The notes: generated from the sequence alone by a model not told the origin. DNA of 64,000 nt from Methylobacterium bullatum (GCA_902712845.1 LR743504.1:3508001-3572000), one strand, 5' to 3'. Shown: positions 24,249 through 33,061, counted from the first letter of the stretch. A program made the numbers and translations.

Positions 24249-25096
24249 GGGCGCCGGAGCCGCCTGCAAGCGACCTGCCGGTCCTGCTGCCGTTCCGGGT
24301 TTCGCGCACGCGGACCCGGTTCACCCTTCGCCCGGCTCAAGGGTGGTTTCTCGGGGCGTGGCTCGCCGGCCTCGTCCTCGTGGTGCCGGCCTTCGCGCAA
24401 GGGCCGGACGCCGTGCTGTCGCCGCTCCAGGTCGTCCTGCGCTGGGCGCCGCTGCTGCTGACGGGCTTCGCCTTCAACGTCGCGATCTCGCTCGTGGCGA
24501 TGCTCCTCGGCACGGGGGCGGGTCTCGGGCTGGGGCTCGCCCTGGTGAGCGAGGGGCCGTTCCTGCGTCGCATCGCCTGGGGCGTGACACAGTTCTTCCG
24601 CAACGTGCCGTGGCTGGTGCTGCTGTTCTTCGTGATGTTTCTCGTGCCGTTTCAGGTCACAGTGCTGGGCCTGCGCGTGCCGCTGCCCGACTGGGTCAAG
24701 GCGACGGTGGGATTCGCGCTGCCGGTGATGGCCAACGTCGCCGAGATCGTGCGCGGCGCCGTGCGCTCAGTGCCGGCTACCCAATGGGAGGCGGCCGAAT
24801 CCCTGGCCTTCACCCGGCGCCAGACACTGTTCCGCATCATCCTGCCCCAATGCCTCAAGCGGATGCTGCCACCGTGGATGAACGTCTACGCCCTGATCGC
24901 CATGGCAACGGTGCAGGCCTCCATCGTCGGTGTCACCGAAATGCTGACATTGACGGCGCAGGTTCACGCCGCCGAAGGCGGGCGGCCCGAGCTGTTCGCC
25001 CCCCTCTACGGCTTCGCCCTGCTGTGCTTCTTTCTCTACTGCTACCCGATCGACCGGCTGACCGCGCGCCTGGAGCGGCGCTTCGAGACGGCATGA
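24245..25096 (+). CDS. Polar amino-acid ABC transporter permease (HisQ/GlnP type), second
   Basis: A 283-residue permease starting at the GTG that overlaps the upstream stop. Residues 1-35 are polar, the first helix spans about 38-55. NVPWLVLLFFVMFLVP and the ATPase-contact loop AAESLAFTRRQTLFRIILP mark the family. The extra helix pair makes it longer than its partner, as in AapM/BztC-like proteins. It lies 28 bases before the ATPase gene. Confidence 0.9.
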   Translation: MRAPEPPASDLPVLLPFRVSRTRTRFTLRPAQGWFLGAWLAGLVLVVPAFAQGPDAVLSPLQVVLRWAPLLLTGFAFNVAISLVAMLLGTGAGLGLGLALVSEGPFLRRIAWGVTQFFRNVPWLVLLFFVMFLVPFQVTVLGLRVPLPDWVKATVGFALPVMANVAEIVRGAVRSVPATQWEAAESLAFTRRQTLFRIILPQCLKRMLPPWMNVYALIAMATVQASIVGVTEMLTLTAQVHAAEGGRPELFAPLYGFALLCFFLYCYPIDRLTARLERRFETA

Positions 25097-25124
25097 GGCC
25101 AGTGTTTCCTATGGTGCGTCCCCG

Positions 25125-25877
25125 ATGCTGAAGGTCCCGACCGCCGATGCGCCGATCATCCAGCTGCTCGACGTGCACAAGTCCTTCGGCGAGGCCGAGG
25201 TTCTCAAGGGCATCAGCTTCGACGTGCGTCGGGGTGAGGTCGTCTGCATCATCGGCCCGTCGGGATCGGGCAAGTCGACGCTGATCCGCTGCATCAACGC
25301 CCTCGTTCCGGTCACGTCCGGCACCATCCGGGTCGACGGGATCGAAGTGGTCGACCCGAAGCTCGACAAGCTGGCCTTGCGACGCAAGGTCGGCATGGTG
25401 TTCCAGCAGTACAACCTGTTCCCGCACAAGACGGCGTTGGAGAACGTCATGATGGCGCCCATCCACGTGCTCGGCCAGGACAGGCGGGAGGTCGAGGCCC
25501 GGGCACGGGCGCTCCTTGCCAAGGTGCGCCTCGCCGGCAAGGAGGCGGCCTATCCCGGCGAGATGTCGGGCGGGCAGCAGCAGCGCGTGGCCATCGCCCG
25601 CTCGCTCGCGATGCGGCCGGACGTGATGCTGTTCGACGAGGTCACAGCCGCCCTCGATCCCGAGACGGTCAAGGAGGTGCTGGTCACCATCCGCGAGTTA
25701 GCCGAGGAGGGCATGACCTGCCTCCTCGTCACCCACGAGATGAACTTCGCGCGCGAGGTCGCCGACCACGTCTACTTCACCGATCGCGGTGTCATCGTCG
25801 AGCACGGGCCGCCCGAGACTCTGTTCTCGTCCGCCGTCGATCCGCGCACGCGACGGTTTCTGTCCCAGGTTCTTTAG
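25125..25877 (+). CDS. Polar amino-acid ABC transporter ATPase
   Basis: A 250-residue ATPase. Walker A is GPSGSGKST, Q-loop MVFQQYNLFPH, signature MSGGQQQRVAIARSLAM, Walker B VMLFDEVTAALDP and switch His in VTHEMNFA. FQQYNLFPH is diagnostic of the polar amino-acid uptake class. It completes a four-gene importer set behind the N-methyl-amino-acid oxidase. The operon ends here; a small hairpin and then an insertion-sequence scar follow. Confidence 0.94.
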   Translation: MLKVPTADAPIIQLLDVHKSFGEAEVLKGISFDVRRGEVVCIIGPSGSGKSTLIRCINALVPVTSGTIRVDGIEVVDPKLDKLALRRKVGMVFQQYNLFPHKTALENVMMAPIHVLGQDRREVEARARALLAKVRLAGKEAAYPGEMSGGQQQRVAIARSLAMRPDVMLFDEVTAALDPETVKEVLVTIRELAEEGMTCLLVTHEMNFAREVADHVYFTDRGVIVEHGPPETLFSSAVDPRTRRFLSQVL

Positions 25878-25940
25878 AAGCCCTTCCAAGCGCAGCCAAG
25901 TATACTGTGTTTATCAAATTATAGACCACTATGCGCAAAT

Positions 25941-25963
25941 CGACATTGTCTTTTCCAATGTCG
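25941..25963. terminator. Small perfect hairpin at the end of the amino-acid importer operon
   Basis: CGACATTG and CAATGTCG form an 8-base perfect stem with a 7-base T-rich loop, 64 bases after the ATPase stop and 17 before the insertion-sequence edge. It lies in a short AT-richer spacer. A termination role is possible, but there is no T-tract after the stem. Confidence 0.35.
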
Positions 25964-25979
25964 GCGGTGGCGAGATAGG

Positions 25980-27407
25980 GTCGTGTCTCAGGCGGTGGTG
26001 CAGCTGACGGGTGGTCATCGGCGGTTGCCGGGTAGGGTCGGGTTGCGACGACCAACCCCGAACCCGAGAGTCCCCCGATGACCGACGAGATGATGAGCCT
26101 TCGCGGGCTGATGGAGAAGAGCGCCGACGCGGATCTGCTGCGCGAGATGATCGGCTTTGCGGCCGAGCGGCTGATGGAACTGGAGGTGGGCGGCCTGACC
26201 GGGGCCGCCCACGGCGAGAAGAGCGCCGAGCGGCTGGTCCAGCGCAAAGGCTATCGCGACCGGGATTGGCAGGCCCGGGCTGGCACGGTGGAGTTGCGCA
26301 TCCCGAAGTTGCGCAAGGGCTCGTATTTCCCGGGCTTTCTAGAGCCACGCCGGCTGGCCGAGAAGGCGCTGACCGCGGTGATCCAGGAGGCACATCCAAG
26401 GCATCTTGACCCGCTCGGTGGACGATCTGGTACAGGCGATGGGTGGCACCGGCGTGTCGAAAAGCCAAGTGTCGCGGCTGTACCAGGAGATCGACGAGCG
26501 CGTGGGCGCGTTCCTCGATCGGCCGATCGAGGGCGAGTGGCCCTACCTCTGGATCGACGCGACCTCCGTGAAGGTTCGCCAGGACGGGCGCATCCAGGGT
26601 CCCCATCGCACATGTGCGACGGGAGCCCGGTCTCGGTGGCCGTCATCGTGGCAGTCGGCGTCAACGGTGACGGCCGGCGCGAGGTGCTCGGCCTAGATGT
26701 CGGCCCGTCGGAAGCCGAGACGTTCTGGACTGCTTTTCTGCGCGAGTTGGCCAGGCGTGGTCTGCGCGGCGTCAAACTGGTGATCTCGGACGCGCACGAG
26801 GGCATCAAGGCCTCTGTCGCCAAGGTGATGTCGGCGACCTGGCAGCGATGCCGGGTCCAGTTCGCTTCGCTGCGCTCGCGGCGCCTCCGGCGTCATGCGC
26901 AACGTGCTCGCCCATGCCGGCCGCTCGGGCCGCCGTGTCGTCTCAGCCTTCATCGCCACCGCGTTCGCCCAGGTCGATGCCGAGGCCGCCAAGGTGCAGT
27001 GGCGCAAGGTCGCCGATCAACTCCGGCCCAAGGTGCCCAAGCTCGCCGCCCTGATGGACACGGCGGAACCCGACGTGCTGGCCTACATGGGCTTCTCGGC
27101 CGCCCATCGGGTCAAGCTCCACAGCACGAACCCGCTGGAGCGCCTGAACGGCGAGATCAAGCGCCGGACCGAGGTGGTCGGCATCTTCCCCAACGAAGCC
27201 GCCATCACCCGCCTCGTCGGCGCGATCTTGCTCGAACATAACGACGAGTGGGCCGTCCAGCGAGCCCGCTACATGACGCTGGAAAGCATAGCCCCAATCG
27301 GCGATGATCCCCTCGTCAGCCTGCCCACCCTGGCAGCCTGAACCTCCCGGCCCCGGCCGGTGATCGTGGTGGTCACCTCGAAGCTACACCACGCCAGGGG
27401 ACACGAC
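25980..27407 (+). mobile_element. Degenerate IS256-family insertion sequence
   Basis: The ends are marked by imperfect terminal inverted repeats: 25980-26000 begins GTCGTGTC, and 27387-27407 reads the same outward sequence on the other strand (about 16 of 21 positions agree). Between them lies one transposase gene broken into several frames. No matching 8-9 base target duplication is visible beside these ends, consistent with age or later rearrangement. To the right sits an inverted partial copy of the left end of a related element. The family was recognised from the transposase. Confidence 0.8.
26078..27341 (+). pseudogene. IS256-family transposase, disrupted
   Basis: Pieces in two frames together make a mutator-type transposase. 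Part 1 (frame 2) runs from [20 protein letters not shown] to about 26392. A two-base loss there moves the frame to part 2 ([20 protein letters not shown], with [16 protein letters not shown]). At 26595-26629, 35 extra bases return the frame to part 3 ([20 protein letters not shown]). At 26864-26894, 31 extra bases move it to part 4 ([19 protein letters not shown] to the C-terminus at 27341). Family members read through all four without gaps, as far as I remember. The DDE acidic residues appear to survive, but no active protein can be made. Confidence 0.85.
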
Positions 27408-27429
27408 CGGCGAACAGCCCAAGCGCGGC

Positions 27430-27614
27430 CACGATGGGCTGTCCGGGCGAGATGTAGCCAATCCGCGCCGATGCTCGTCTCAAATGGCCAGCGCAAGCTC
27501 GTCATCTCGTCGGTCGTCGGGGACCTCACGGGCTTGGAGTTGGCTGTCGCAACCCGACCCTGCCCGGCAATCGCCGATGACCACCCTTCCGCAACACCGC
27601 CGCCTGGGACACGG
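27430..27614 (-). mobile_element. Inverted 5-prime fragment of a second IS256-family element
   Basis: The reverse complement of 27480-27614 is highly similar to 25980-26110, including the end of the element, the 5-prime untranslated region and the first transposase codons. It would encode TDEMTSLRWPFETSIGADWL where the left copy has [20 protein letters not shown]. The start codon is ACG (27517-27515) instead of ATG, and similarity fades by about 27430. It is a leftover end in the opposite orientation, so the two copies form an inverted pair around the element. Confidence 0.75.
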
Positions 27615-27828
27615 CCGACTGCAGCGAGGTTTGGCTCTTCCTGAGGGCGGAGCGGAACCGCGTTGTCCGCACGGGACCGGACGGACACCGGACAGATCCG
27701 CCTGCGCCGGGCCCGATCGTCCGGGTGCGGCCCGAGACTGGCCGAAGCGTCCCATGGCGAAGCTTCGATGCGCGGGTGAATCTCCGAAACGAGCCGGCCA
27801 TCGAGCCGGAAGCCCGGAGATCAGACCC

Positions 27829-29985
27829 ATGCTGCCCTCACTCGTCACCACGCGGCTCCGCCTGCCGGAAGGCGCCGGAATGGCCCGGCCCGTCTCGCCG
27901 CTCTTTCTGGCGCTTCTCGCGCTGCTCATCTCGATCTGCTCGGCCAGTGCCCTGCCGGCACCGTCGAGCGGCAGCCTGGTTCTGCGTGGGCCGAATGCCG
28001 CCTCGCCGGTCGAGGCGCCGCGTCTCAGCACCGATTTCAGCGTCACCGTCAGCGGCCCGACCGCCCGCACCGTGGTGACGCAGGCCTTCCGCAACACCAC
28101 CGGCTCCTGGGTGGAAGGCACCTACCTCTACCCGCTACCGGACGATTCGGCGGTCGATACGATGAAGCTCGTGATCGGCGACAAGGTGATCGTCGCCGAG
28201 ATCCGCGAGCGCGCGGCGGCCAAGCGTATCTACGAGGCGGCCAAGGCGGCCGGACAGAGCGCGGCCCTGACCGAGCAGGAGCGACCGAACGTCTTCACCA
28301 ACACCGTCGCCAATATCGGACCGGGCGAGACCGTTCTGGTGCAGATCGAGTACCAGCAGACGGTGGCCATGTCCGGGGGCCCCCGCTCCCTGAGGCTGCC
28401 CCTGGTGGTGGCTCCCCGCTACAGCCCGGCCCCGCCCGCGGTGGATCTCGCCTCGGCGCGTGATGAGACGGCCTCCGACCCGGTGCCCGATCGCGGCCGG
28501 ATCACCGCGCCCGTCCTCGACCCCTCCCTGGCCGCCCCGGTCAATCCCGTCGGTATCACGGTGCGGCTCCAGGCCGGCTTTCCGCTCGGCACGCTGAGAA
28601 GCGCCACCCATCCGCTCCATGTCGACGAGACCGGCCCGGATTCCCGGCGCGTGACCCTGGCCGACGGCGTCGTCCCCGCCGACCGCGACTTCGAACTCAC
28701 CTGGGAACCCATGCCCAGCATGGAGCCGCGCCTCGGATTGTTCCGCGAGACGGTGGCCGGCCGCACCTATCTCCTCGCCACCGTCACCCCGCCGGACGCG
28801 AACGCGGCGCAGCGCCAGCCCCGTGACGTGGTCTTCGTCATCGACAATTCGGGCTCGATGTCCGGCGCATCGATGCGGCAGGCGAAGGCGGGGCTGCTCG
28901 CCGGCCTTGCCCGGCTCACACCACGCGACCGGTTCACCGTCATCCGCTTCGACCACACCATGAGCCAGCTCTTCCCGGAGCCGGTCCCGGCGAATCCCGA
29001 GAACCTGCGGGCGGCCGAAAGCTTCGTCGCCGGACTGGAAGCAAGCGGAGGCACCGAAATGCTCGCCCCGCTCCGTGCGGCGCTCGCCGATAGCCATCCC
29101 GAGGATCGCAGCCGCGTCCGCCAGATCGTCTTTCTCACAGATGGCGCCATCGGCGACGAGAACCGGATCTTCGCCGCGATCCATGACGACCTCGGCCGGA
29201 GCCGGCTGTTCATGGTCGGGATCGGCTCGGCCCCGAACGGGCACCTGATGCGCCATGCCGCCGAAATCGGCCGGGGCAGCTACACCGCGATCCACACCGT
29301 CGACCAGGTCGCCGAGCGCACCCGCAGCCTCTATGCCAAGCTGGAGAATCCCGCCGTCACCGACCTCGCCGCCACGCTCTCGAACGGCGGTGACATCACC
29401 CCGAACCCACTGCCCGACCTCTACCGTGGTGAGCCGGTGGTGCTCGCCGCCGAGATCACCGACCCGACGGGCACGCTGACTCTGACAGGCCGCATCGGCG
29501 AAACGCCGTGGCAGACCAGCCTGTCCCTGGCCGACGCGGCCGAGGGGACGGGCATCTCGAAGGTCTGGGCACGCTCCAAGATCGCCGAGACCGAAACCGC
29601 CCGTGTCACCGGGCGCGTGATGCCGAACCAGGCCGATGCCACGATCCTGCAGCTCGCCCTGGCGCATAAGCTGATGACCCGGCTGACGAGCCTCGTCGCG
29701 GTCGACGCGACCCCGCGCCGGCCGGCCGGTGCTCCCCTCGTGGCGACCGATCTGCCCCTGAATCTGCCGGCGGGCTGGGACTTCGAGAAAGTCTTCGGCG
29801 AGCGCGCCGCGCAGCCGCCGCAGGAGCGCCGCGCCGCTCTCATCCCGGCCCAGGCCACGGCTCCGGCCCCGGCCCAGGCGGTCCCGCTGCCCCAGACCGG
29901 GGCGGGCACCCGGGCGCAGATCGTCCTGGGTCTCGTCCTGCTGCTCGGCGGATTGCTCACCCTTCGCCGGATGCGGAGCGTGTGA
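27829..29985 (+). CDS. VIT/VWA-domain surface protein with LPQTG sorting signal (proteobacterial sortase target)
   Basis: A 718-residue exported protein. Signal peptide about 1-42 (LFLALLALLISICSASA). A VIT domain (about 60-180) precedes a VWA domain (about 333-500) whose metal-ion site DNSGSMS (339-345) is intact. The C-terminus is a sorting signal: LPQTG at 687-691, a hydrophobic segment and the basic tail RRMRSV. It is therefore cleaved between Thr and Gly and attached by the sortase in the overlapping next gene. This pairing matches the system named after marine proteobacteria. The start at 27829 has a GGAG site; sequence upstream is spacer. Confidence 0.92.
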   Translation: MLPSLVTTRLRLPEGAGMARPVSPLFLALLALLISICSASALPAPSSGSLVLRGPNAASPVEAPRLSTDFSVTVSGPTARTVVTQAFRNTTGSWVEGTYLYPLPDDSAVDTMKLVIGDKVIVAEIRERAAAKRIYEAAKAAGQSAALTEQERPNVFTNTVANIGPGETVLVQIEYQQTVAMSGGPRSLRLPLVVAPRYSPAPPAVDLASARDETASDPVPDRGRITAPVLDPSLAAPVNPVGITVRLQAGFPLGTLRSATHPLHVDETGPDSRRVTLADGVVPADRDFELTWEPMPSMEPRLGLFRETVAGRTYLLATVTPPDANAAQRQPRDVVFVIDNSGSMSGASMRQAKAGLLAGLARLTPRDRFTVIRFDHTMSQLFPEPVPANPENLRAAESFVAGLEASGGTEMLAPLRAALADSHPEDRSRVRQIVFLTDGAIGDENRIFAAIHDDLGRSRLFMVGIGSAPNGHLMRHAAEIGRGSYTAIHTVDQVAERTRSLYAKLENPAVTDLAATLSNGGDITPNPLPDLYRGEPVVLAAEITDPTGTLTLTGRIGETPWQTSLSLADAAEGTGISKVWARSKIAETETARVTGRVMPNQADATILQLALAHKLMTRLTSLVAVDATPRRPAGAPLVATDLPLNLPAGWDFEKVFGERAAQPPQERRAALIPAQATAPAPAQAVPLPQTGAGTRAQIVLGLVLLLGGLLTLRRMRSV

Positions 29986-30560
29986 TGAGCCGCATGACCG
30001 GGGGGAGGGTGCTCGCCACCCTCCTCATCCTCGCGGGCCTCGGCGTCCTGGTCGGAGCCGCCTGGATTCCCGCCAAGGCCGCGCTCGCGCAGGTGCTCCT
30101 CGAGCGCGCCTTCGCCCGAAGCCTCGTCGAGGGCCGCCCGGTGAGGCCCTGGCCATCGGCCGATACCGAGCCGGTGGCACGACTCACGGTGGCGGGACAG
30201 AGCTTCGTCGCCCTGCGCGGCGGCAGCGGACAGGCCCTGGCCTTCGGCCCCGGCCATCTCGACGGGACGCCGGAGGCGGGCGAGCCGGGCACCGCCATCT
30301 TTGCGGCCCATCGCGATACGCAATTCGCGGTGCTCGCAGCGGTCAAGCCGGGCGATGTCGTCTCGGTGACCCGGCGGGACGGACGCACCATCCGTTTCCG
30401 GATCAGCGGCAGCCGGGTCGTGCCCTGGGACGCATCGGGGATCGATCCGGCATCTCCGGGACGGACCATCGCCCTCGTGACCTGCTGGCCTCTGGATGGC
30501 CTGGTGCAGGGGCCGCTGCGCCTGGTTGTGGAGGCAGAGGCGGTGGATGACGCGGATTGA
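29985..30560 (+). CDS. Class GN-type sortase
   Basis: A 191-residue membrane-anchored cysteine transpeptidase. One N-terminal helix (about 9-28) is followed by the sortase barrel. The catalytic His109 (FAAHRDTQF), Cys167 (LVTCWPLDG) and Arg179 (GPLRLVV) are all present. The TCWPLDG form and the VIT/VWA substrate next door mark the Gram-negative GN class. The ATG at 29985 lies in a TGATG overlap with the substrate gene; a GTG one codon earlier is also possible. No second substrate is visible in the window. Confidence 0.93.
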   Translation: MSRMTGGRVLATLLILAGLGVLVGAAWIPAKAALAQVLLERAFARSLVEGRPVRPWPSADTEPVARLTVAGQSFVALRGGSGQALAFGPGHLDGTPEAGEPGTAIFAAHRDTQFAVLAAVKPGDVVSVTRRDGRTIRFRISGSRVVPWDASGIDPASPGRTIALVTCWPLDGLVQGPLRLVVEAEAVDDAD

Positions 30561-30644
30561 ACCACTCTCTTCCTAGGCTGTGTCTTGCCAGCCTGTGCGG
30601 TTTCGTGCGGATCTCGGCGGAGACGAGCGACGAGCCGAGAGACC

Positions 30645-31403
30645 GTGCAAGAACCCGAGACCGAGCTGCCCGAGGGCCAGAGCCGCGCCATTGCCCAGGC
30701 CGTGCGCGAGGCGCTCGCCCGTCGCCGGATGTCTCGTCAAACGCTCGCCGATCTGGCGCGGATCAGCATTTCCACCCTGGAGAAGGCTCTGGCCGGCCGC
30801 CGGCCCTTCACGCTCGCCACCACCATCCGCCTGGAGGAAGCGCTCGGCCAACGTCTGCGCAACGGCACCGAGCCCGTCAGCGCAGCACCGGAGACGCGGC
30901 ATGCTCCCTCCGAACTCGGCTCCTATTCCCGGGAATCCGCCGCCTGGCTCGAAGGGCGCTATCTGACGCTGCGGCCATCCTTCGGCATGGCGGATGCGGT
31001 CTTCGCCTATCGCACCGAGATCGCGTGGGACGCGGCGAGCGCACGCCTTGCCTTCCGCGAGGCCGAGCGAAGCGATGCGCCTTTCGCCCAGACCGGCAGC
31101 GTCGCGGTGCCGAACCAGTCGGGCATGATCTATCTCGTCACCAATTGGCAGGGGCAGTGTCGCCTTGCCGTGCTCTGCCGGCCAACCATCCATGGCGAGA
31201 TGTTCGGGCTGCTCACGACGCTGCATGCGGGACGCGGCACTCAACTGACGCCCGCAGCGGCTCCGCTCGCCCTCATCCCCGAAGCTTCGGCCGGCCCGGA
31301 ACTCAGCTACGGACGCGTGACGTCCGGCATGCCGGCCTATGCCGATTACCGCCGCCAACTCGGACGGGTGTTCGAGGAGGGCTACGGGGTCTTGTTCGGC
31401 TGA
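30645..31403 (+). CDS. XRE-family regulator with an unrecognised C-terminal domain
   Basis: A 252-residue protein from the GTG at 30645 (a TTG at 30585 would add 20 residues; neither has a strong ribosome site). Residues about 20-65 form an XRE-like helix-turn-helix (MSRQTLADLARISISTLEKA). The remaining 170 residues contain YLTLRPSFG, FAYRTEIAWD, SGMIYLVTNWQGQCRLAVL and repeated beta-strand-like stretches, perhaps a ligand-binding barrel. It begins 84 bases after the sortase gene in the same direction and may control it. I do not recognise the C-terminal domain. Confidence 0.72.
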   Translation: MQEPETELPEGQSRAIAQAVREALARRRMSRQTLADLARISISTLEKALAGRRPFTLATTIRLEEALGQRLRNGTEPVSAAPETRHAPSELGSYSRESAAWLEGRYLTLRPSFGMADAVFAYRTEIAWDAASARLAFREAERSDAPFAQTGSVAVPNQSGMIYLVTNWQGQCRLAVLCRPTIHGEMFGLLTTLHAGRGTQLTPAAAPLALIPEASAGPELSYGRVTSGMPAYADYRRQLGRVFEEGYGVLFG

Positions 31404-31412
31404 GCCGACTCA

Positions 31413-31530
31413 TACCAAGTCTCACTGTCCCTGACCCATAGGTCGGGGTCAGTGAGGACCGGCGGACGACCGCCGCCGCGCAGTCGCGCGGGCAGACCTC
31501 GATGAGTCAGACTCAATCGAGGTCTGGTAT
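31413..31530. repeat. Intergenic palindrome-rich element with ATACCA/TGGTAT ends
   Basis: Starting ten bases after the XRE stop, this 118-base segment has inverted ends (ATACCA at 31413 and TGGTAT at 31525). It holds an imperfect hairpin at 31422-31455 (TCACTG to CAGTGA) and a near-perfect 32-base palindrome at 31494-31525 (AGACCTCGAT to ATCGAGGTCT). It has no coding potential. The shape fits a small non-autonomous repeat; it could also end the XRE transcript. Copy number is unknown. Confidence 0.55.
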
Positions 31531-31838
31531 CACATCGAACCGTGTCACATCCGGCTATCCCAGAAGTAAAGGGAAATGGTGCGTCCTGACCGACGCCGTC
31601 GCTGCCCCCGTATCCACCTGTCCTCGAAAGCGGACATCATTCCGGCGGCACCTGGCCGATCTTCCACTGGAATGGCGGCTCGGTACCATTGACGGCGTAA
31701 TTTCCGACGATGCGGTCCTTGAAGAGCCGGGGGTTGTGCGACGAGACCGTGCGGGCATTGCACCGATGCCGGTCTAGGCCGCCGGTCCGGGCTCCGGCCG
31801 ATCGGACGGGCGACGTCTCTGCCGACCCCGCGCGGCGC
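31531..31838. other. Spacer with a possible gene remnant on the minus strand
   Basis: No intact gene is visible. On the minus strand, 31843-31637 is open for about 69 codons and ends with a peptide of natural-looking composition (FKDRIVGNYAVNGTEP, then FQWKIGQVPPE and stop). It has no good start and overlaps the AraC gene end. It may be the tail of a lost gene. I cannot name a family. Confidence 0.3.
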
Positions 31839-32840
31839 TCAGGCGCTCAGGCTTCGCATCCAGCCGAGGAGCACCGGGGCGCTGTCGTGGCCCCCATGCG
31901 CGAGCGACCGCTCCGCCACGGCCTCGCTCGGAAGGAATCCGAACCGCCTGCGAAAGGCGCGGCTGAAGGTCTTCTCGTCGGAGAAGCCCGTGGCGTAGGC
32001 GACCGACGAAATGCGTGGGCGCCCGCCCGCCGCGCCGAGGAGTTTCATCGCCCGCAGCAGGCGTCGCTCGCGGATGTGGCTGGCGACCCCGCCCTCATGC
32101 TCGAAGAGCCGGTAGAGGGTGGCCCGCGAGAGCCCGAACCGAAGGATCAACGCGTCGATCCCGAAGGATTCCGAGGCCAGTTCCTGCTCGATGAACTGGC
32201 AGATGGCGACCTTGTTGAGCCGGTCCAGGGCCGGCGCCTGGTTCGCGTCGGGCTGGAAGCAGGCGGCGCAGAGATCGGCCGCGGCACTCGACAGGTAGCG
32301 CAGCTGGTGCGCCTCGGTGGAGGCGGCGCTGGCCACGAGGCCGGACAGGTAGGTGTAGGAGAGGTGCCGCACGGGGGCCGAGCAATAATCGAGGGGTTGC
32401 CCGTGCAAATTCTCGATGGTGGCGATCTGGTCGCCGAGGAGCTTGCGCGGCAGCATCACGTTGGTGGCCGAGACCGGCCCGGCCTCGCTGACGATCGGCT
32501 GGGTGAGGTCGAAGACCACGAGCTGGGAAGCCTTGATCTCCACCGAGCGTCGGGCGGCGCCCATCCGGCTTCTGCCGGCGGTGTAGAACTGGATCAGGAT
32601 GTGGTCGACGCCCTGCCGGGCGATGGTCCGGGCCGAGCGCTTCAGGCGCTGGGCCGGCGCAGTCACGGAGCCGATCAGGGCTTCCCCGAAATGATACGTG
32701 GTCAGGGCGATCGGGGAGGCCAGGTCGGCATCCGACGCGAGCTCGGCCTCGAAGATCGGCGCGAGATGGCTGCACCAGGACTGAGCCAGCAGAGCTGGAT
32801 CGGTGGGAGCGATGAAACGGTCGCAGAGAATGTCAGACAC
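31839..32840 (-). CDS. AraC-family transcriptional regulator
   Basis: A 333-residue regulator. The C-terminal 100 residues hold two helix-turn-helices: FGIDALILRFGLSRATLYRL and RISSVAYATGFSDEKTFSRA, followed by FRRRFGFLPSE. The N-terminal 210 residues match the AraC-binding-like domain found in feaR/oruR-type regulators (LVVFDLTQP, VMLPRKLL). It is transcribed away from the AT-rich flagellin control region, and its promoter must lie there. Its target is unknown. Confidence 0.9.
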   Translation of the reverse strand: MSDILCDRFIAPTDPALLAQSWCSHLAPIFEAELASDADLASPIALTTYHFGEALIGSVTAPAQRLKRSARTIARQGVDHILIQFYTAGRSRMGAARRSVEIKASQLVVFDLTQPIVSEAGPVSATNVMLPRKLLGDQIATIENLHGQPLDYCSAPVRHLSYTYLSGLVASAASTEAHQLRYLSSAAADLCAACFQPDANQAPALDRLNKVAICQFIEQELASESFGIDALILRFGLSRATLYRLFEHEGGVASHIRERRLLRAMKLLGAAGGRPRISSVAYATGFSDEKTFSRAFRRRFGFLPSEAVAERSLAHGGHDSAPVLLGWMRSLSA

Positions 32841-33061
32841 GGATCAGTGGCCTTCAATGCAACGCAGGCCCATGGACGGCACCGAGAAGTACCGACTCCA
32901 AAATCTTCCGGAACGTCTATCCCGACACGAAAAACTTATTGAGATCAGCATCGATCGACACGACACACACAATCGAGCATGACGATTAATTCCTCTAGGA
33001 ACGCCAAAATACTCAACTACTTAAGCGGTAATGTGCAATTTAATTAGAACACGACAGCCAT

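Noticed and set aside
25970..27420. Target-site duplication of the IS256-type element
   Set aside because: The eight or nine bases next to the two ends do not match.
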